The position numbers were made by a program, and so were the translations under genes. The notes beneath the pieces were generated by a model, which worked only from the letters and a program-made list of their open reading frames with translations, made no database searches and was not told the DNA's origin. From assembly GCA_036768485.1 (NCBI GenBank), contig JAVLUZ010000257.1, positions 1,192,382 to 1,256,381 of the forward strand: DNA of 64,000 bases, written 5' to 3'. Positions 23,591 to 35,366 of this stretch are shown here, in pieces. Positions within the stretch are counted from its first letter, which is position 1. Every line of letters begins with the position of its first letter. This DNA is from Mermis nigrescens. Taxonomy: Eukaryota; Nematoda; Enoplea; Mermithida; Mermithidae.

Positions 23591-24189
23591 TGGAGAATCC
23601 TAAATTTTGAGGTAGACTTTTAAGGAAGTTGCGAATTCAGAAGAATGTGCACTAAAAATATTTTCCCTACGGTCGAAATATCTGCGAGGTGAAATCTCCC
23701 TCAGAATCTTGTATCGCGGGGATCCCCATCACACTTTCTTAAATGCATGTAGTACATGCTTAACAGCTCTAATTTCTAGAAGAAGCGAGTCGCCCTCTAC
23801 TTTCAAAAGATAACGTTAGCATTTGAGCGTTAAAGTAGCAGAAAATATCGTGCAGGGCTAAAAAAACCCTTTTTCGTCCGAAATTGAGTAAATTTTATAT
23901 TTATGGGTCAAGAGATGGAAGCATCGACTTTCGGGAAGGGTGCCTTAAATCCATTTAAAATGTGCAAAAGAACCAAAAACAAATTAGAGTATTTAAAAAT
24001 TCTTCATCAACACGATAAAAATAATTTAAGCGAAAATGAGCGCGTCTCGCTCAAGCAAGAGATTATTATGTATATGTTATAATATGTGGGAACCCCAGGG
24101 ACTCCACAGGCTCTCAGGCAGGTTTGGGCATGCCCGAGCAGCTCTTGCCACCAACCCACCCACGGGCATGTCCAGGCAGGCCAGGGCGG

Positions 24190-24645
24190 GCCAGACTCCT
24201 ATCTTATAACCACACCTGGGCAATGCCCCATATCGGCCAATCACCAGGACGGGCCGAACCAAAAGTTGGACGGGGCGAAGGGGTAACTTGGACGGGGCTA
24301 TGTTTTGTACAGGGAGAAAATTATGGAGATAATTTAAGGATATGCTAGATACAGTATATCATGATCAGTTTCCAAAACATGCACAGGAACCATCTTATTA
24401 CACTGTTCGACACCTTTTTCATGGATGGACCCACCTTTTTTCAGTGACTGACCCACTGATTAAGCTGACCGACCCACCTTTTCCAGGCAAAGACCCACCT
24501 TTTTTCAGGAACAGACCCATCTTTTTCAGAGTCTAAGTGACCCACCCACCCTTTTGGCTGGAAGTTGGACGGGGCGAACCGTCAGCCATTGCCCAGGTAT
24601 GCTTATAACACTACAACGCTATAAGATAGGGGTCCTAGGGAGCCA
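24190..24645. mobile_element. Inverted-repeat element in UNG intron 2
   Basis: CTATCTTATAACCACACCTG near 24197 is mirrored by GCTATAAGATAGGGGTCC near 24620, and CCTGGGCAATG by CATTGCCCAGG. The interior contains GACCCACCTTTT repeats and twice AAGTTGGACGGGGCGAA. Confidence 0.65.
24408..24548 (+). repeat. GACCCACC minisatellite-like run
   Basis: Six imperfect GACCCACCTTTT or GACCCACTG units spaced about 15-30 bp. Confidence 0.6.
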
Positions 24646-24984
24646 CGGTATACAACCTCAACTCGGCCAGATATTCGAGCTCTAAACGCAGCAGCGATTA
24701 ATTTCAAGTAATCAGTATCGGGTAGCCTGCCTTTCAATTTAATGAAAATTGCTAAAAAATTTATTTATCCATTTATTTATATTTTTTATTTTACATGGTT
24801 CTAATTTATTGCGCGTCTTATAAGTCTCTCGCGTAGAACGAGACCGTTTAAAAACAATTTCACTGCAATCACAACGATAAATTATTTGCCTAATGCCTAT
24901 TTATAGCTATATTTCAGGAAAACTCAGGCATAGAAATCATTTTTCAGCGCTTATAAACCTGACTCCAAAACTGGTTTTCAGATA

Positions 24985-25385
24985 TGGTGCAATTCGTACA
25001 TGATGTTGGGTGCTTGGGGGTTTCCCATTAGAAAAATTTACATTTTTCACAAAATTTTTCACCTACCCCAGAATTTTCGACTCTCTGAGAAATTGTAGAG
25101 AAGGTACTCTTCTGAACCTTTTAAACGATATTTTGACTAAAATGTGTCAAGTTTTCGGTGCTATGCGTCAGACACACACTTTTTCTATTCATTCGTTCAA
25201 TTTAATCCATTTTTTACATTTTATTCGACATTTTTCACCTTTTTTACGTTCTTAAAAAAGAGCACCGACAGAAGCGCTAAAAATAATGCTTTTGACACAA
25301 TCGTCGTTTTTGAGCCCAAATAAGGCATTTAGAAAAACAAATTTTGGTTCTAACGTCAGAATTTCCACGCCGTGCATGTCAGTGT
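24985..25385 (-). mobile_element. Family C MITE, reverse, in UNG intron 2
   Basis: CGTACATGATGTTGGG at the left and CACGCCGTGCATGTCAG at the right, with ATTCGACATTTTTC between. The hairpin is replaced by TTCGGTGCTATGCG. Confidence 0.7.
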
Positions 25386-25766
25386 GCTACAGTGAAACGA
25401 TTTCGCAAAATAAAAATTTCGGTAGCCTTTAGTTATTTCGTAGAATATTATCGTCATTGCGTTAGTTGAAACACGTGCATTCTATTCATACTCGCACATA
25501 GTCAAAACTTAAGGGAGGGAGTAAAGCGAGTTTCCTGGGGAGGGGTGAATAAATAATAAATTCCGAGTTTTGCTATTCAATGCCAATTAATTAGCAGAAA
25601 AGACGAAACAGTAGCAACCTAGTTCCTCTCTGAATACCTCGCCTGTTTATATGAATTTTTAACGTGTTTTTGTGTATTTTTTCTGTATGTAATCCTACCT
25701 ACTTCTTCACCCTTCACTTAGACTTTCGCGCCGGATGGGGGCGACCGACTTCGGGGAGAGGGAATC

Positions 25767-25930
25767 CAGGTACGTATCTCTGGGGGAATGGGGGGTTCGG
25801 ATCCCCAAAAATTCAGAAAATCGGACTTTTTGAACGTTTTGTATTTTGTGCAATTTTTGGCTTTTTTGGGCTTAGTCCCCCAAAATTTGGTGTTGTTCCC
25901 CCAAAAATAGGACGGCCAGCTACGTGCCTG
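25767..25930 (-). mobile_element. Family F MITE (164 bp) in UNG intron 2
   Basis: CAGGTACGTATCTCTGGGGG to CCAGCTACGTGCCTG. Flanks AGGGAATC and ATGGGATC agree at 6 of 8. Confidence 0.9.
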
Positions 25931-26049
25931 ATGGGATCGTCCATACCTCCTGTTACATATTTATAACTAGGTACCCTGAAGGCCCGCAAAATGAAAACAA
26001 AACGCACAGAAATTTTAAGGAAAAATTGCCCAAACTCTCAAAAACTCAC

Positions 26050-26225
26050 TCAACGGTCAAAGTAGCGTTGAGCAGCAATACGCCGGAATCGGCCCACTTT
26101 TCCAAACAACCGTGATTCGGAATCGTAAATTCATTTGCATAATTTTCGGCTAATTCTTTGAAAACATTTTTCAGCGACGGAGGCGGGCTGATGCCTCGGG
26201 GCACGGAAAAAGCAAGTCCGTGAGC
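26050..26225 (-). CDS. UNG: Uracil-DNA glycosylase, exon 2
   Basis: Residues 115-172 plus two bases of codon 173. It opens AHGLAFSV, whose Phe120 stacks on uracil (Cys of the human AHGLCFSV is Ala here). It continues through [13 protein letters not shown] (the Pro-rich DNA-compressing loop) and ends [15 protein letters not shown] with uracil-binding Asn167. The acceptor is CCCTTTTAG (AG at 26227-26226) and the donor is GA then GTGAGT (26049). Phases agree with both neighbouring exons. The junction codon becomes Glu where human UNG has Arg. The exon has no ATG-started open frame of its own. A family F MITE (25767-25930) lies about 120 bp beyond its donor. Confidence 0.95.
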
Positions 26226-27349
26226 CTAAAAGGGGTCTGCGATTAAATTTGAGCGTTTTCTTCAAAAATGGAAAAAATGAAAGTATATCAAAAAATTTAC
26301 GAAAAAATGAATTAAAAAATTAAGTTAATTAATTTACTTATTTATTAATTGCTCTCTGTAATTACCAATCAAAAGTGAGAGAACTGGACGAGGAATTCTC
26401 GAAACATTGAATCAAATCAACAGTAAAAACTACAAAAACAAAAAAATGGAAGCACCGAATTGTGAAAATTTAATACGGCTAAAAAGTTTTGGGCCATGCT
26501 CAAATTGATGTGCCGACTGTGACTTAATGGAAAGCAATTAAGATTAAGATTTAAACTAATTAACTAAGATATAGCGCTAACTATGACAGGGTTTTCGCTA
26601 TAAAAAACTTTGCAAGAGCTGGAAAATCTTCGTCGACCAGAAAAAGTTATTTCTGGCACAACAAATACGGCTTTCAATCATTTTTTGCGTAATGAGTTGC
26701 TTGTGCATGCACAAAGACACGATCCCCGGAAAGATTTTTAAACTTTGCACATCGTAAATTTTGAATTGAACAAAAATAGACCAAAAATTCCTATATAAAG
26801 GCGAAGCGCCGAAAAATTAGACTTTTGGGCCAAAAGCTAAAAAAACATAATAGAAAAGTATTTGTACATTTTGCATAAAAAAATTCTGTTATCATATTAT
26901 CTATCATCATTTCTAAAAACACGTAATAAAGCACACTTTCTACGAGTTTGTTTTGGGTTCGTAGCTATTTTGTGGAGAGTCAGTGGTTATTATGGGTAAC
27001 CCCCCAAAGACACATCTGCTTCCAGGCCGTCAGGACAATCCATCTATATTGTTAATAAACGTTATTATGGCGCAGAACGCCGGAAAACTGCTAGAAATCA
27101 TAACAAAGGATGGTCAAAAATTGAAGAAAAATGCATATACATATCCATTCTTTACTTCAGTTTAAGAATGGGAGCCGCTCCCACCTCCTTAAATCCTACT
27201 TGGCTATCAATAATAGCATTCTTAAAAAGAAACAAATGCAAAAATTGACGTAGTATTTACAAGAACACAAGCAAGCAGCTATTATTTGCTGATAGAAAAT
27301 CACTCAAGCAAGCCTTTAATATGTGAGAATTGCTCTTATCTGCTGTAAC

Positions 27350-27683
27350 AATCATAGGGGGTTTTCAGCTCCTCAGAATTCGCGACTTCCAAAAATTCGT
27401 ATGGAAAGCACTGTTATAAGCGTATCTGAATATCTGCCTGCTAAGATCGTGTCAAATTTCCGGCGCTTCGCGCCATATATTCATGTTTTTAAGCGATATA
27501 TTGGTCAAATTTATTCAACTTTTTCGAAATTTTATTCATGATTTTATGCTCTAGAAGAATAGAGTATCGTCAGAAGCGATGAAAAACGATGTTTTTAACG
27601 CGTACCGGCCATTTTGGGCCCGAAAAAGGCACCTAAGGTTTTCACTTCTCCCAGAATGTCCCATGCTGAGCATGTATACAGGC
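27350..27683 (-). mobile_element. Family C MITE, reverse, in UNG intron 1
   Basis: CAGCTCCTCAGAATTCGCGA left region, intact hairpin CCGGCGCTTCGCGCC at about 27460, and the right end CATGCTGAGCATGTATAC. Confidence 0.75.
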
Positions 27684-28830
27684 CCGTATCCAGGAGAGGG
27701 GCGGGGGGGGGCTGCCCCTAAATGGGAAAAAATTTTTGTTTTTCCCAAGGCTCCTAAGGGAAAAATGAATTGACGAAGTTGGTCTGAAACGCCGCCAAAA
27801 CAGGTTTTTAGCGTACTTTTGAGCTAGAAAACACAAAATTTTCCGGCGCTTCGCGCCGGATTTGTGTTTATGTAAGGTTTTGTCTTCTAAAACCGCTGAA
27901 AATCGCTCAAATTTGAGTTAGACATAGAAGGTATGTCAATTTTTTCCTAACGCTTTGCGCCGGATTCATTGTTTAGCTATAGTTTTCTGCCTTCTAGCTC
28001 ACTCAAAACAGCTCAAATTTGAGTTATGACATGGGAACAGGCCTGTATCCAGGGGGCGGGGAGGCCTGCCCCCCCAAAATGGAGAAAAAATTTTTGTTTC
28101 TCTCAAGGGTCCCCCGAAGGGAAAAATGAAAAATTGGCGAAGTCCGTCTGAAACAGCGCCTAAACAGGTTTTTAGCGTACTTTTGAGCTAGTAAACTCAA
28201 AATTTTCCGGCGATTCGCGCCGGATCTATTGTTTACGTATAGTTTTGTCTTCTGAACCGCTAAAAATCGCTCAAATTAGAGTTAGATATAGAGAGCATGT
28301 CAATTTTTTTCTAGCGCTGTGCGCCGGATTCATTGTTTAGTCATAGTTTTTGCCTTCTAGCTCACTCAAAACCGCTCAAATTTGAGTTATGACATGGGAA
28401 ACATGAAATTTTTCCGGCGCTTCGCGCCGTATCTATTGTTTATATGTATATGCTTTTGTGTCTTCTAGTCCTCTCAAAACCGCTCCAATGTGAGGTTGAT
28501 ATGCAGAACATGTCAATTTTTCGGCGCCTCGCGCCGAATTATTAATTATCCGTATTGTTTTTCTCTGTAAAGCACAATGATTAAGTACAAAGGCAAGAGA
28601 TAAGAAATAATTCGCCGATTAGGTGATGAGAAATCAGCTTAAATGATAAATTTGCTGTATATCAAAATGAAATAGAGTGAAAATTTTTTAATTTTTTTGT
28701 TGAAATTTTTCTTCACCGTTGTACAGAGCTCGCCGAGAGATACGCTCAAAACTGTCTTTCTTTTCGCCTATCTCCTAATGGCTCTCGAGATATCTGGTCT
28801 CAAAATTTTCGGCCCCCGAAAAAAAATCCT

Positions 28831-28832
<2 letters not shown>
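27684..28832 (-). mobile_element. Family H MITE cluster in UNG intron 1
   Basis: Left ends CAGGCCCGTATCCAGGAG (27682) and CAGGCCTGTATCCAGGGG (28036), then several CCGGCGCTTCGCGCCGGAT hairpins. A terminal segment ends AATCCTGGATA at the (TA)n tract. It matches the end at 8550-8655, where the full inverted end CCTGGATACGGGC is kept. Confidence 0.75.

Positions 28833-28908
<76 letters not shown>
28833..28908. repeat. (TA)n microsatellite, 76 bp
   Basis: Pure AT repeat adjoining the CCTGGATA end of a family H MITE. Confidence 0.98.
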
Positions 28909-28910
<2 letters not shown>

Positions 28911-29029
28911 GCGTTTTTGATACAATTATATTATTAATTATTATTAATTATTATTAATATATTATTATTATTATTAATTAGTATTATTAATATACAATTA
29001 TTGTTTGATACAATTATACTTCGCGCCGT

Positions 29030-29242
29030 TTTGATACAATTATAAGTAGCTTCTGTCCTAAGAAACCCAGAAATTGGCTAAAATGCACTACTACCTAAGG
29101 TCGAAAAACCCTTCTTACCACACTGAAAACGATACTTGTACCATAAAATAGTACCCAAAAATTTGAGTGTAAAATATGTACAAAAACTTTCGGGGACTAT
29201 CTTTGTACATGTACTAAATGGACCTTGTACAAAAAAACACTG
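29030..29242 (+). mobile_element. Family J fragment beside UNG exon 1
   Basis: The right end CCTTGTACAAAAAAACACTG and preceding TGTACAAA motifs match the 31.4-kb copy. The left end is lost in AT-rich simple repeat. It ends 41 bp from exon 1. Confidence 0.75.
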
Positions 29243-29282
29243 TTCACCCCCCAAAATTCCAATGCTGCCCACGTCTGCTTAC

Positions 29283-29624
29283 TTGTCCAAAGTTATGATA
29301 CGGATCCTGACCGATAATAACGATTTTGACCCGATCCAAAGGGGTCAAATTAAATGCGTTGAAAATTAAATGCTTTGGTGGAAAAATTTGTTTGCCATTG
29401 GTGAATTGAGTCAAGAGCAACGAATCGATCTTTTGCATGTAGGTTTTGTCGAACTCGGCTTTTAATTTTCGTTTCCACGACGGTTCGGTTAAAAGGCTGA
29501 AGAGAAAAGTCGCATTTTCTTTGTCGCCATTTTTAACTTCAATCGCATCGGTTTCTTCCGGTTTTGGTTTCGATTTCACGAATGCATCCAACCTTTTTTG
29601 TTGTTTATTAGCTGAAAGATGCAT
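29283..29624 (-). CDS. UNG: Uracil-DNA glycosylase (family 1 UNG), exon 1
   Basis: Family-1 UNG removes uracil from DNA at the start of base-excision repair, in nucleus and mitochondrion. This exon (residues 1-114) has a basic, low-complexity N-terminus, then [10 protein letters not shown] (about 49-58), [11 protein letters not shown] (81-91) and the water-activating motif GQDPYH (105-110; catalytic Asp107, Tyr109). It ends CAA then GTAAGC (donor 29282), phase 0. Residues 9-16 (QKRLDAFV) resemble a PCNA-interacting box with Val in the last aromatic position, in the same place as in human UNG2. The start is taken as the first ATG at 29624. However, TTTCAG 10-15 bases inside it is a good acceptor, so an upstream first exon is possible. 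With the ATG the three exons give exactly 267 codons plus stop, close to other animal UNGs. Confidence 0.93.
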
Positions 29625-29724
29625 GTTTTTTACGCAATTTCCATTTTCTTGAATTTTTTAAATTATTTAACTTTCGAGCTATTTGTGTATTTTGGGGTTA
29701 TTCCCCTCCCTCAACTCAGTGTCT

Positions 29725-30165
29725 TGGGCGTACATGTAAGGGGGGATAGGGGAGCCCCCACCCAAAGTTGGTCATGCCTCCATCTCCCCAAAACCAGACA
29801 ATTTTTGACCCCCATATTTTTGGAGAAAAAGCCGTTTTTAGGCGATTTTCAGCCGTTTCTGGCCTAGAATTGAGGTCATTTACCCACCCCGTTAAAAATC
29901 GCCGCAGACCATACATGTAAGAGGGCGGATGGGGGATCTTACCCACTTAAAGTCGGACGTCACCCCATCCCCCAGAGTCAGAAAAATTTTAATCCCCCAT
30001 TCGATGAATTTTATTTTTCTGGCCATTTTTAGACGTTTTTTGGCCAAAAATTGAAGATCATCAACCCCCCACCGCCCCTGAAAATGGCCGGGACTCCCGA
30101 AATTTCAAACCGTTATGTCTGCAGGAGACCACCCTGCCCGAATTTTGAGCCGTTACATGTGTGGT
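29725..30165 (+). mobile_element. Family D repeats, two adjoining copies
   Basis: Two copies of TACATGTAAGxGGGxGGATxGGG followed by CACAAAGTCGGACGTC-like and TTTTAGxCGTTTTTxGGCC segments. Relatives lie at 37370-37557 and 59490-59840. Ends not fixed. Confidence 0.55.
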
Positions 30166-31417
30166 CTTGGGAGTCTGTGGCATAAATAGGTACGCTGTTT
30201 TTTGTACGAGCTACTTTGTACGTAATTGTGTTAAAAAATATACGTAAGTCTTAGTATTTAGCGGAAAAATTGTGTACTGTAAATATACACATTTTATATA
30301 TATTACCTGGATACAATCTGCAACCTATTCGCTGTTCAAAAATTGGTACTTAGTTTAGTCCCAAATTCAGTTAATAACATTATATCGCCGGCGTAGAGCG
30401 CCGAAATTTTTATGGGTTTTCAGCTAAATTTTTACATAAAACTGGGCTCAGAGAGTTGAAAAATTTGTTTTACAAAATAAGAAATGATACTGCATATGAT
30501 GATTGAATTTTGTGCAATATGGTGATTAAATTTTGTAATAAACACCAAATTCAATTTAACATGAACACACAAATATGCTAATTTTATTATCAAAATGCAG
30601 TAGTATTAAATTGTAAAATAGCCTCTTTCTTCTATAATAGCATTAATAAGTCAGAAGAGATAGATGGAAGAAATGTTTAAGTCTGTAACAACGTGGCTTA
30701 AAATTTCGAAATTGTACAAAGATCGGTTTCGAGTAAATAATGCACGTGCTCGGAACTGATATTTTGCCCCAAAAAGCCTTTCATTTGTTGCACTTATCTG
30801 TCGCTACTTCAAGGAATGTGATTATTTTTATTATGATTTTTATTTTGAATTGTTATTTATTATTTTTACTAATTTATCATTTTTATTTATTATAATTAGT
30901 ACAATTCATTATATAAGTAATTTATTATTGCGTGATTATATTACAATAAATTTATCTTCACTAAAAGAAAGAGAAGGTAAGTATGTACAGGGTGTCCCAT
31001 GTATTTATTCACGATTTTATTTTGATCGTCATACAACTTTCAACTTGCAACTTTCGTGAAAATTAAACAAGACTTTGTCTAATCGCTCTTTGTTAGATAT
31101 GGGCATTGATGCAATGGATACTGTTTGCATATACATTGCGCAAATGCTGAAGACGTTTTATTTCAGATTATCACCAAAAAATCAGTAATTTTGTTTGATA
31201 AATCAAAATACGATCCTTTAATAATTAAATGTTTACCACTACTTGCTTTTTTGACTACGAGTTGGATAAAACAATGGCACGATATTTAGGCTGACGAAGA
31301 GAAATGAAATTAAAGATCATGACAAGCAACATTCCACTAACGTCCATGCTCCATTGGATAGCCCTTCACGTACCTAACTTACACGGACATTGGTCAGATT
31401 TAGAGGCTAAAAACACA
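30166..31417. other. AT-rich intergenic DNA
   Basis: Upstream of UNG exon 1 there is one hairpin remnant (CGGCGTAGAGCGCCG, about 30388) and nothing else identifiable. Confidence 0.5.
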
Positions 31418-31425
31418 GCTGGTGG

Positions 31426-31866
31426 CACAGTTTTTTTCGTATTCGGCAGAGATTTTCCCGATGTACAAAGACTTGTTGGGACCGTCTTTGTACATACATG
31501 TACAAAGATGTTTTGGGAAAACAAAAATTGCAAAGAAAAGGTCTAAAATTCGCAGAAATTTTCGGCGCTTCGCACCGAAATGAGCAATTGTGTGTTCTAT
31601 AATGGCCGAAATTGCATTACAAAAGGAAAAATGTCAAATTTTGCGCTTCGCGCCATTTTTAGATGATTCTCAGTGATTTTTGCCCTTAGAGACCCATAAA
31701 TTAGCTAAAATACGCTATCGAAGGTCGAACATTAAGTTTTTATTACACTAAAATCGCTACTGTACCATATTACAGTACCTAAATATTAGTGTGTACAAAA
31801 TGTACAAAGACTTTCGAGGGCCATCTTGTATGTGTTACAAACGGACCTTGTACAAAAAAAACACTG
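31426..31866 (+). mobile_element. Family J hAT-like MITE (441 bp), perfect target duplication
   Basis: CACAGTTTTTTTCG to GTACAAAAAAAACACTG, flanked on both sides by GCTGGTGG (31418-31425 and 31867-31874). Internal TGTACAAAG repeats and two GCGCTTCGC hairpin motifs. Confidence 0.92.
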
Positions 31867-31874
31867 GCTGGTGG

Positions 31875-32970
31875 TCATTTATATATTCGCTGAAGAATCG
31901 CAGTTTCAGTAAAATTGACGAAATAACAGCTGATATTAAGGCGAAAAACATTAAAAAGTCACTAATACGTGTCAGAAATTAGAGGAAAAAATGCTTATTG
32001 CGTTAAAGCCTATTTCGAAGGCACAGCTACAAGAATAAAATTTGAAGACCGAAAATTCATTGGTTTTGGCTATATTTTGGACAAAATTTCGTTTTATTTA
32101 AACAAAAATTGCAGGCTTGGCACTGGAATAAAATTGCGGATAGATTGGTGGGGCACCGAAGAAATTCTCCACTTGACAGCTTAGAAAGTTGAAACTGCCA
32201 AATTTCTATTTCGTTATTCATTTAGGGTTATTTTATTATTAATTTCGGCGTTTTTTACAATGATTTGGTTTTTCCCATTCTGATTAACCAAATACATAAT
32301 AAAATCATTGGCTAAAACTCAAAAAAATCATAATCACATTTAAACTAGCACCAAATATTCATATTTGACATAAAATAGCGAAATTGAATATGTTCACTCC
32401 CTATTCACCTGATGCAACCAAGCCATCCGTAATGGATCGTTTCGGCATATTAAAATGCCACAGATGCCTTGAAAGTTTGCAATTGAATTGAGCAGACGAC
32501 AGTTTTTTTGCTAAAAAATCAAAAGCATAAATAAAACATCGTATCTGCTCTAAAATACAGTTTCTATTTTGAGGCCCAATAATGGTGATTGCAAAATCCG
32601 ACTACAACAAGAGGAGTAACAAATTTTTTTCTCAAATTATGTTAAATCTGTCCATTTACAGAATTAAAACTAATTTGCATACAAATAAATGTCAAAATGT
32701 TGAATAGATTTAGCTCGAAAACGACTCTAAAGTGAAATTCCGAAACAAATCAATCTCCCTTCACAATTTTCCACCCATGACTATTTGATTCAAAGTCGGT
32801 GATTAGTGGTGGACATGAACTTACGGAATAAAATAATTACGAAAAATGATATAGATGTAGAAATAAAGCAAATGAAAACATAGTAAACAAATAAATAAAA
32901 ACGAAAATAGAGACAAGAAATAAGAATTTGAAAAACGAGATAAACGCGAAGCCTGAACAAAAGCTAAGAA

Positions 32971-32975
<5 letters not shown>
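31875..32975. other. AT-rich DNA without features
   Basis: No gene, RNA or repeat end recognised between the J element and the (TA)n tract. Confidence 0.5.

Positions 32976-33060
<85 letters not shown>
32976..33060. repeat. (TA)n microsatellite, 85 bp
   Basis: Pure repeat ending exactly at the left end of the family K element. Confidence 0.98.
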
Positions 33061-33063
<3 letters not shown>

Positions 33064-34122
33064 TGATGTCCCGGTGCCGTTCTTACCGGTGCCGGTGCCG
33101 GTGCTACATTAGCATATTATATAGAGTACTATACTTCTTCAAAAAGGGTTAAATTTGTACCTATTTTTCACCGGATATACATATTAAAGGCAAAATTTCA
33201 TTTGGCTAGTAACGATTTCATTATTTTTAATTTATGAATACATATTAATTTTCTCACTTAAGCATTAAACAAACAAAAAATTGTAATAAAATTGAAATTC
33301 GAAGAAAAATACAAGTTAAATAGTGTATTATAAGTTTAAATGTAGCGCAATCAAGATTGGCTTGTGCAGTAGTTGATTCTTTAGTCAAATCGAAATTTGG
33401 TTTTAGTGCATTAGTTAAATATTCAACTAGTAAGAAACAAACATGAAAATAGCCACAAAAACTTTTTGAGGTTGAATTATTTGAGTTTAACATTTCACAT
33501 TTTCAAAAGCCTCTGAAAACAAACATGGGATATATCAGTAATGCAAAAGACTTACATAGAAGTTCATTTACAAAGTTTTAACAAGCTTTTTCTGAATAAT
33601 TTGCAGAAAAAAGTTTTGCATAAAAACTATTTTAAAATTCTAGCTGCGTTTAACGGTCTTCTGCTCACGAAATGGAAAAATAAAAATGGATTTGATGAAA
33701 TTAAGTTGAAAACTACTCTGTAGTACTCATCCTTCTTGCCTACAGATGGTAGAATTAGAAGAACTTTCCACTCTATATGTCGGATGTTTTTAATTTTAAT
33801 TTACTTTATTTATTAGTGTCCACGCTTCTTGCTGTTAATTGATGTTTTCAATAAGATGTGTTTCGTTGAATGAATAATTCATTTTTAAAGCTCGAAGACT
33901 TGTTCTGAAGTTCAGTCAAAATGCTTCACTATGCTAATCAGAAGATTTTATTAACAAAATGCTACCTTTTTGCGCCTTTATTCATTAAATTGGTGATAAA
34001 TGAGCTTCAATTATTCTTTTACACTAATTTTTTCTCTTTTATTTAGCACCGGAACCAGCGCCGGTACCAGCCTAGCACCGGCCTGAGTGGCTAAGCACCG
34101 GCGCCGGTGCCCAGGACATCAC

Positions 34123-34126
<4 letters not shown>
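33061..34126. mobile_element. Family K hAT-like element (1066 bp) inside a (TA)n tract
   Basis: The left end TAGTGATGTCCCGGTGCCG and the right end (reverse complement TAATGTGATGTCCTGGGC) form terminal inverted repeats, each followed by GCCGGTGC-rich subterminal repeats. (TA)n abuts both sides, so the expected TATATATA duplication cannot be distinguished. No transposase frame is visible. Confidence 0.8.

Positions 34127-34212
<86 letters not shown>
34125..34212. repeat. (TA)n microsatellite, 88 bp
   Basis: Pure repeat between the K and L elements. Confidence 0.98.
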
Positions 34213-34218
<6 letters not shown>

Positions 34219-35077
34219 GAGGGGCGTAGGCAGGATTTTTCTAAGGGGGGGCGGTCCAAAATTGGTGACCCTATATTTAGGGATATGGTCGTCGGAGCGC
34301 CAAATAAAATGCATTTTCTGACGTTTGCGAACATGCTCTATCCGTTGAGCTCATAACATTCAATTTTTCCAAAACAATTTTATTTTCTCCTAATAAGCTA
34401 TAAAAAATGACGTTTTTTTGGCCGCGCTTGGGCCTAAATGAACGAAAATAATGATTCTACGGCGTGAAGCGCCGAAAATTTTGAGAATTTTCGATAAAAT
34501 GATGGCAATTTTCACGCATTTCCTTACCTTTCCAAAATTATTTTTGGGCTAAGGGGAGCAGCTATAAAAAATGACGTTTTTTGGCCGCACTTGGGCCTTA
34601 ATAAACGAAAGTAATGATTCTACGGCGTGAAGCGCCGAAAATTTTGAGAATTTTCGATAAAATGATGGCAATTTTCACGCATTTCCTTACCTTTCCAAAA
34701 TTATTTTTTGGGCTAAGGGGGAGCAGCTATAAAAAATGACGTTTTTTTGGCCGCGCTTGGGCCTAAATAAACGAAAGTAATGATTCTACGGCGCGAAGCG
34801 CCGAAAATTTTGAGAATTTTCGATAAAATGATGCCAATTTTCACGCATTTCCTTACCTTTCCAAAATTATTTTTGGGCTAAGGGGGAGCAGCTATAAAAA
34901 TTAAGTTTTTTTGGCCGCACTTGGGCCTACATAAACGAAAGTAATGATTCTACGGCGCGAAGCGCCGAAAATTTTGAGAATTTTCGATAAAATGATGCCA
35001 ATTTTCATGCATTTCCTTACCTTTCCAAAATTATTTTTGGGCTAAGGGGGGGGGCGGCCGCCCCCCTGCCTACGCCC

Positions 35078-35080
<3 letters not shown>
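34213..35080. mobile_element. Family L element with a 164-bp tandem array
   Basis: The ends GAGGGGCGTAGGCAGG and CCTGCCTACGCCCATG are inverted repeats. (TA)n tracts abut both sides. The interior holds four near-identical units (see the array entry). Confidence 0.8.
34397..35055 (+). repeat. Tandem array, four units of 164-165 bp
   Basis: Units start with GCTATAAAAAATGACG or close variants at 34397, 34561, 34726 and 34891. Each contains the hairpin GGCGTGAAGCGCC or GGCGCGAAGCGCC and CATTTCCTTACCTTTCC. A stray piece of the unit (35168-35197) recurs between the next two (TA)n tracts. Confidence 0.95.

Positions 35081-35167
<87 letters not shown>
35081..35167. repeat. (TA)n microsatellite, 87 bp
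   Basis: Starts right after the L terminus GCCTACGCCCATG. Confidence 0.98.
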
Positions 35168-35169
<2 letters not shown>

Positions 35170-35208
35170 CATTTCCTTACCTTTCCAAAATTATTTTTGT
35201 CTACGCCC

Positions 35209-35366
<158 letters not shown>

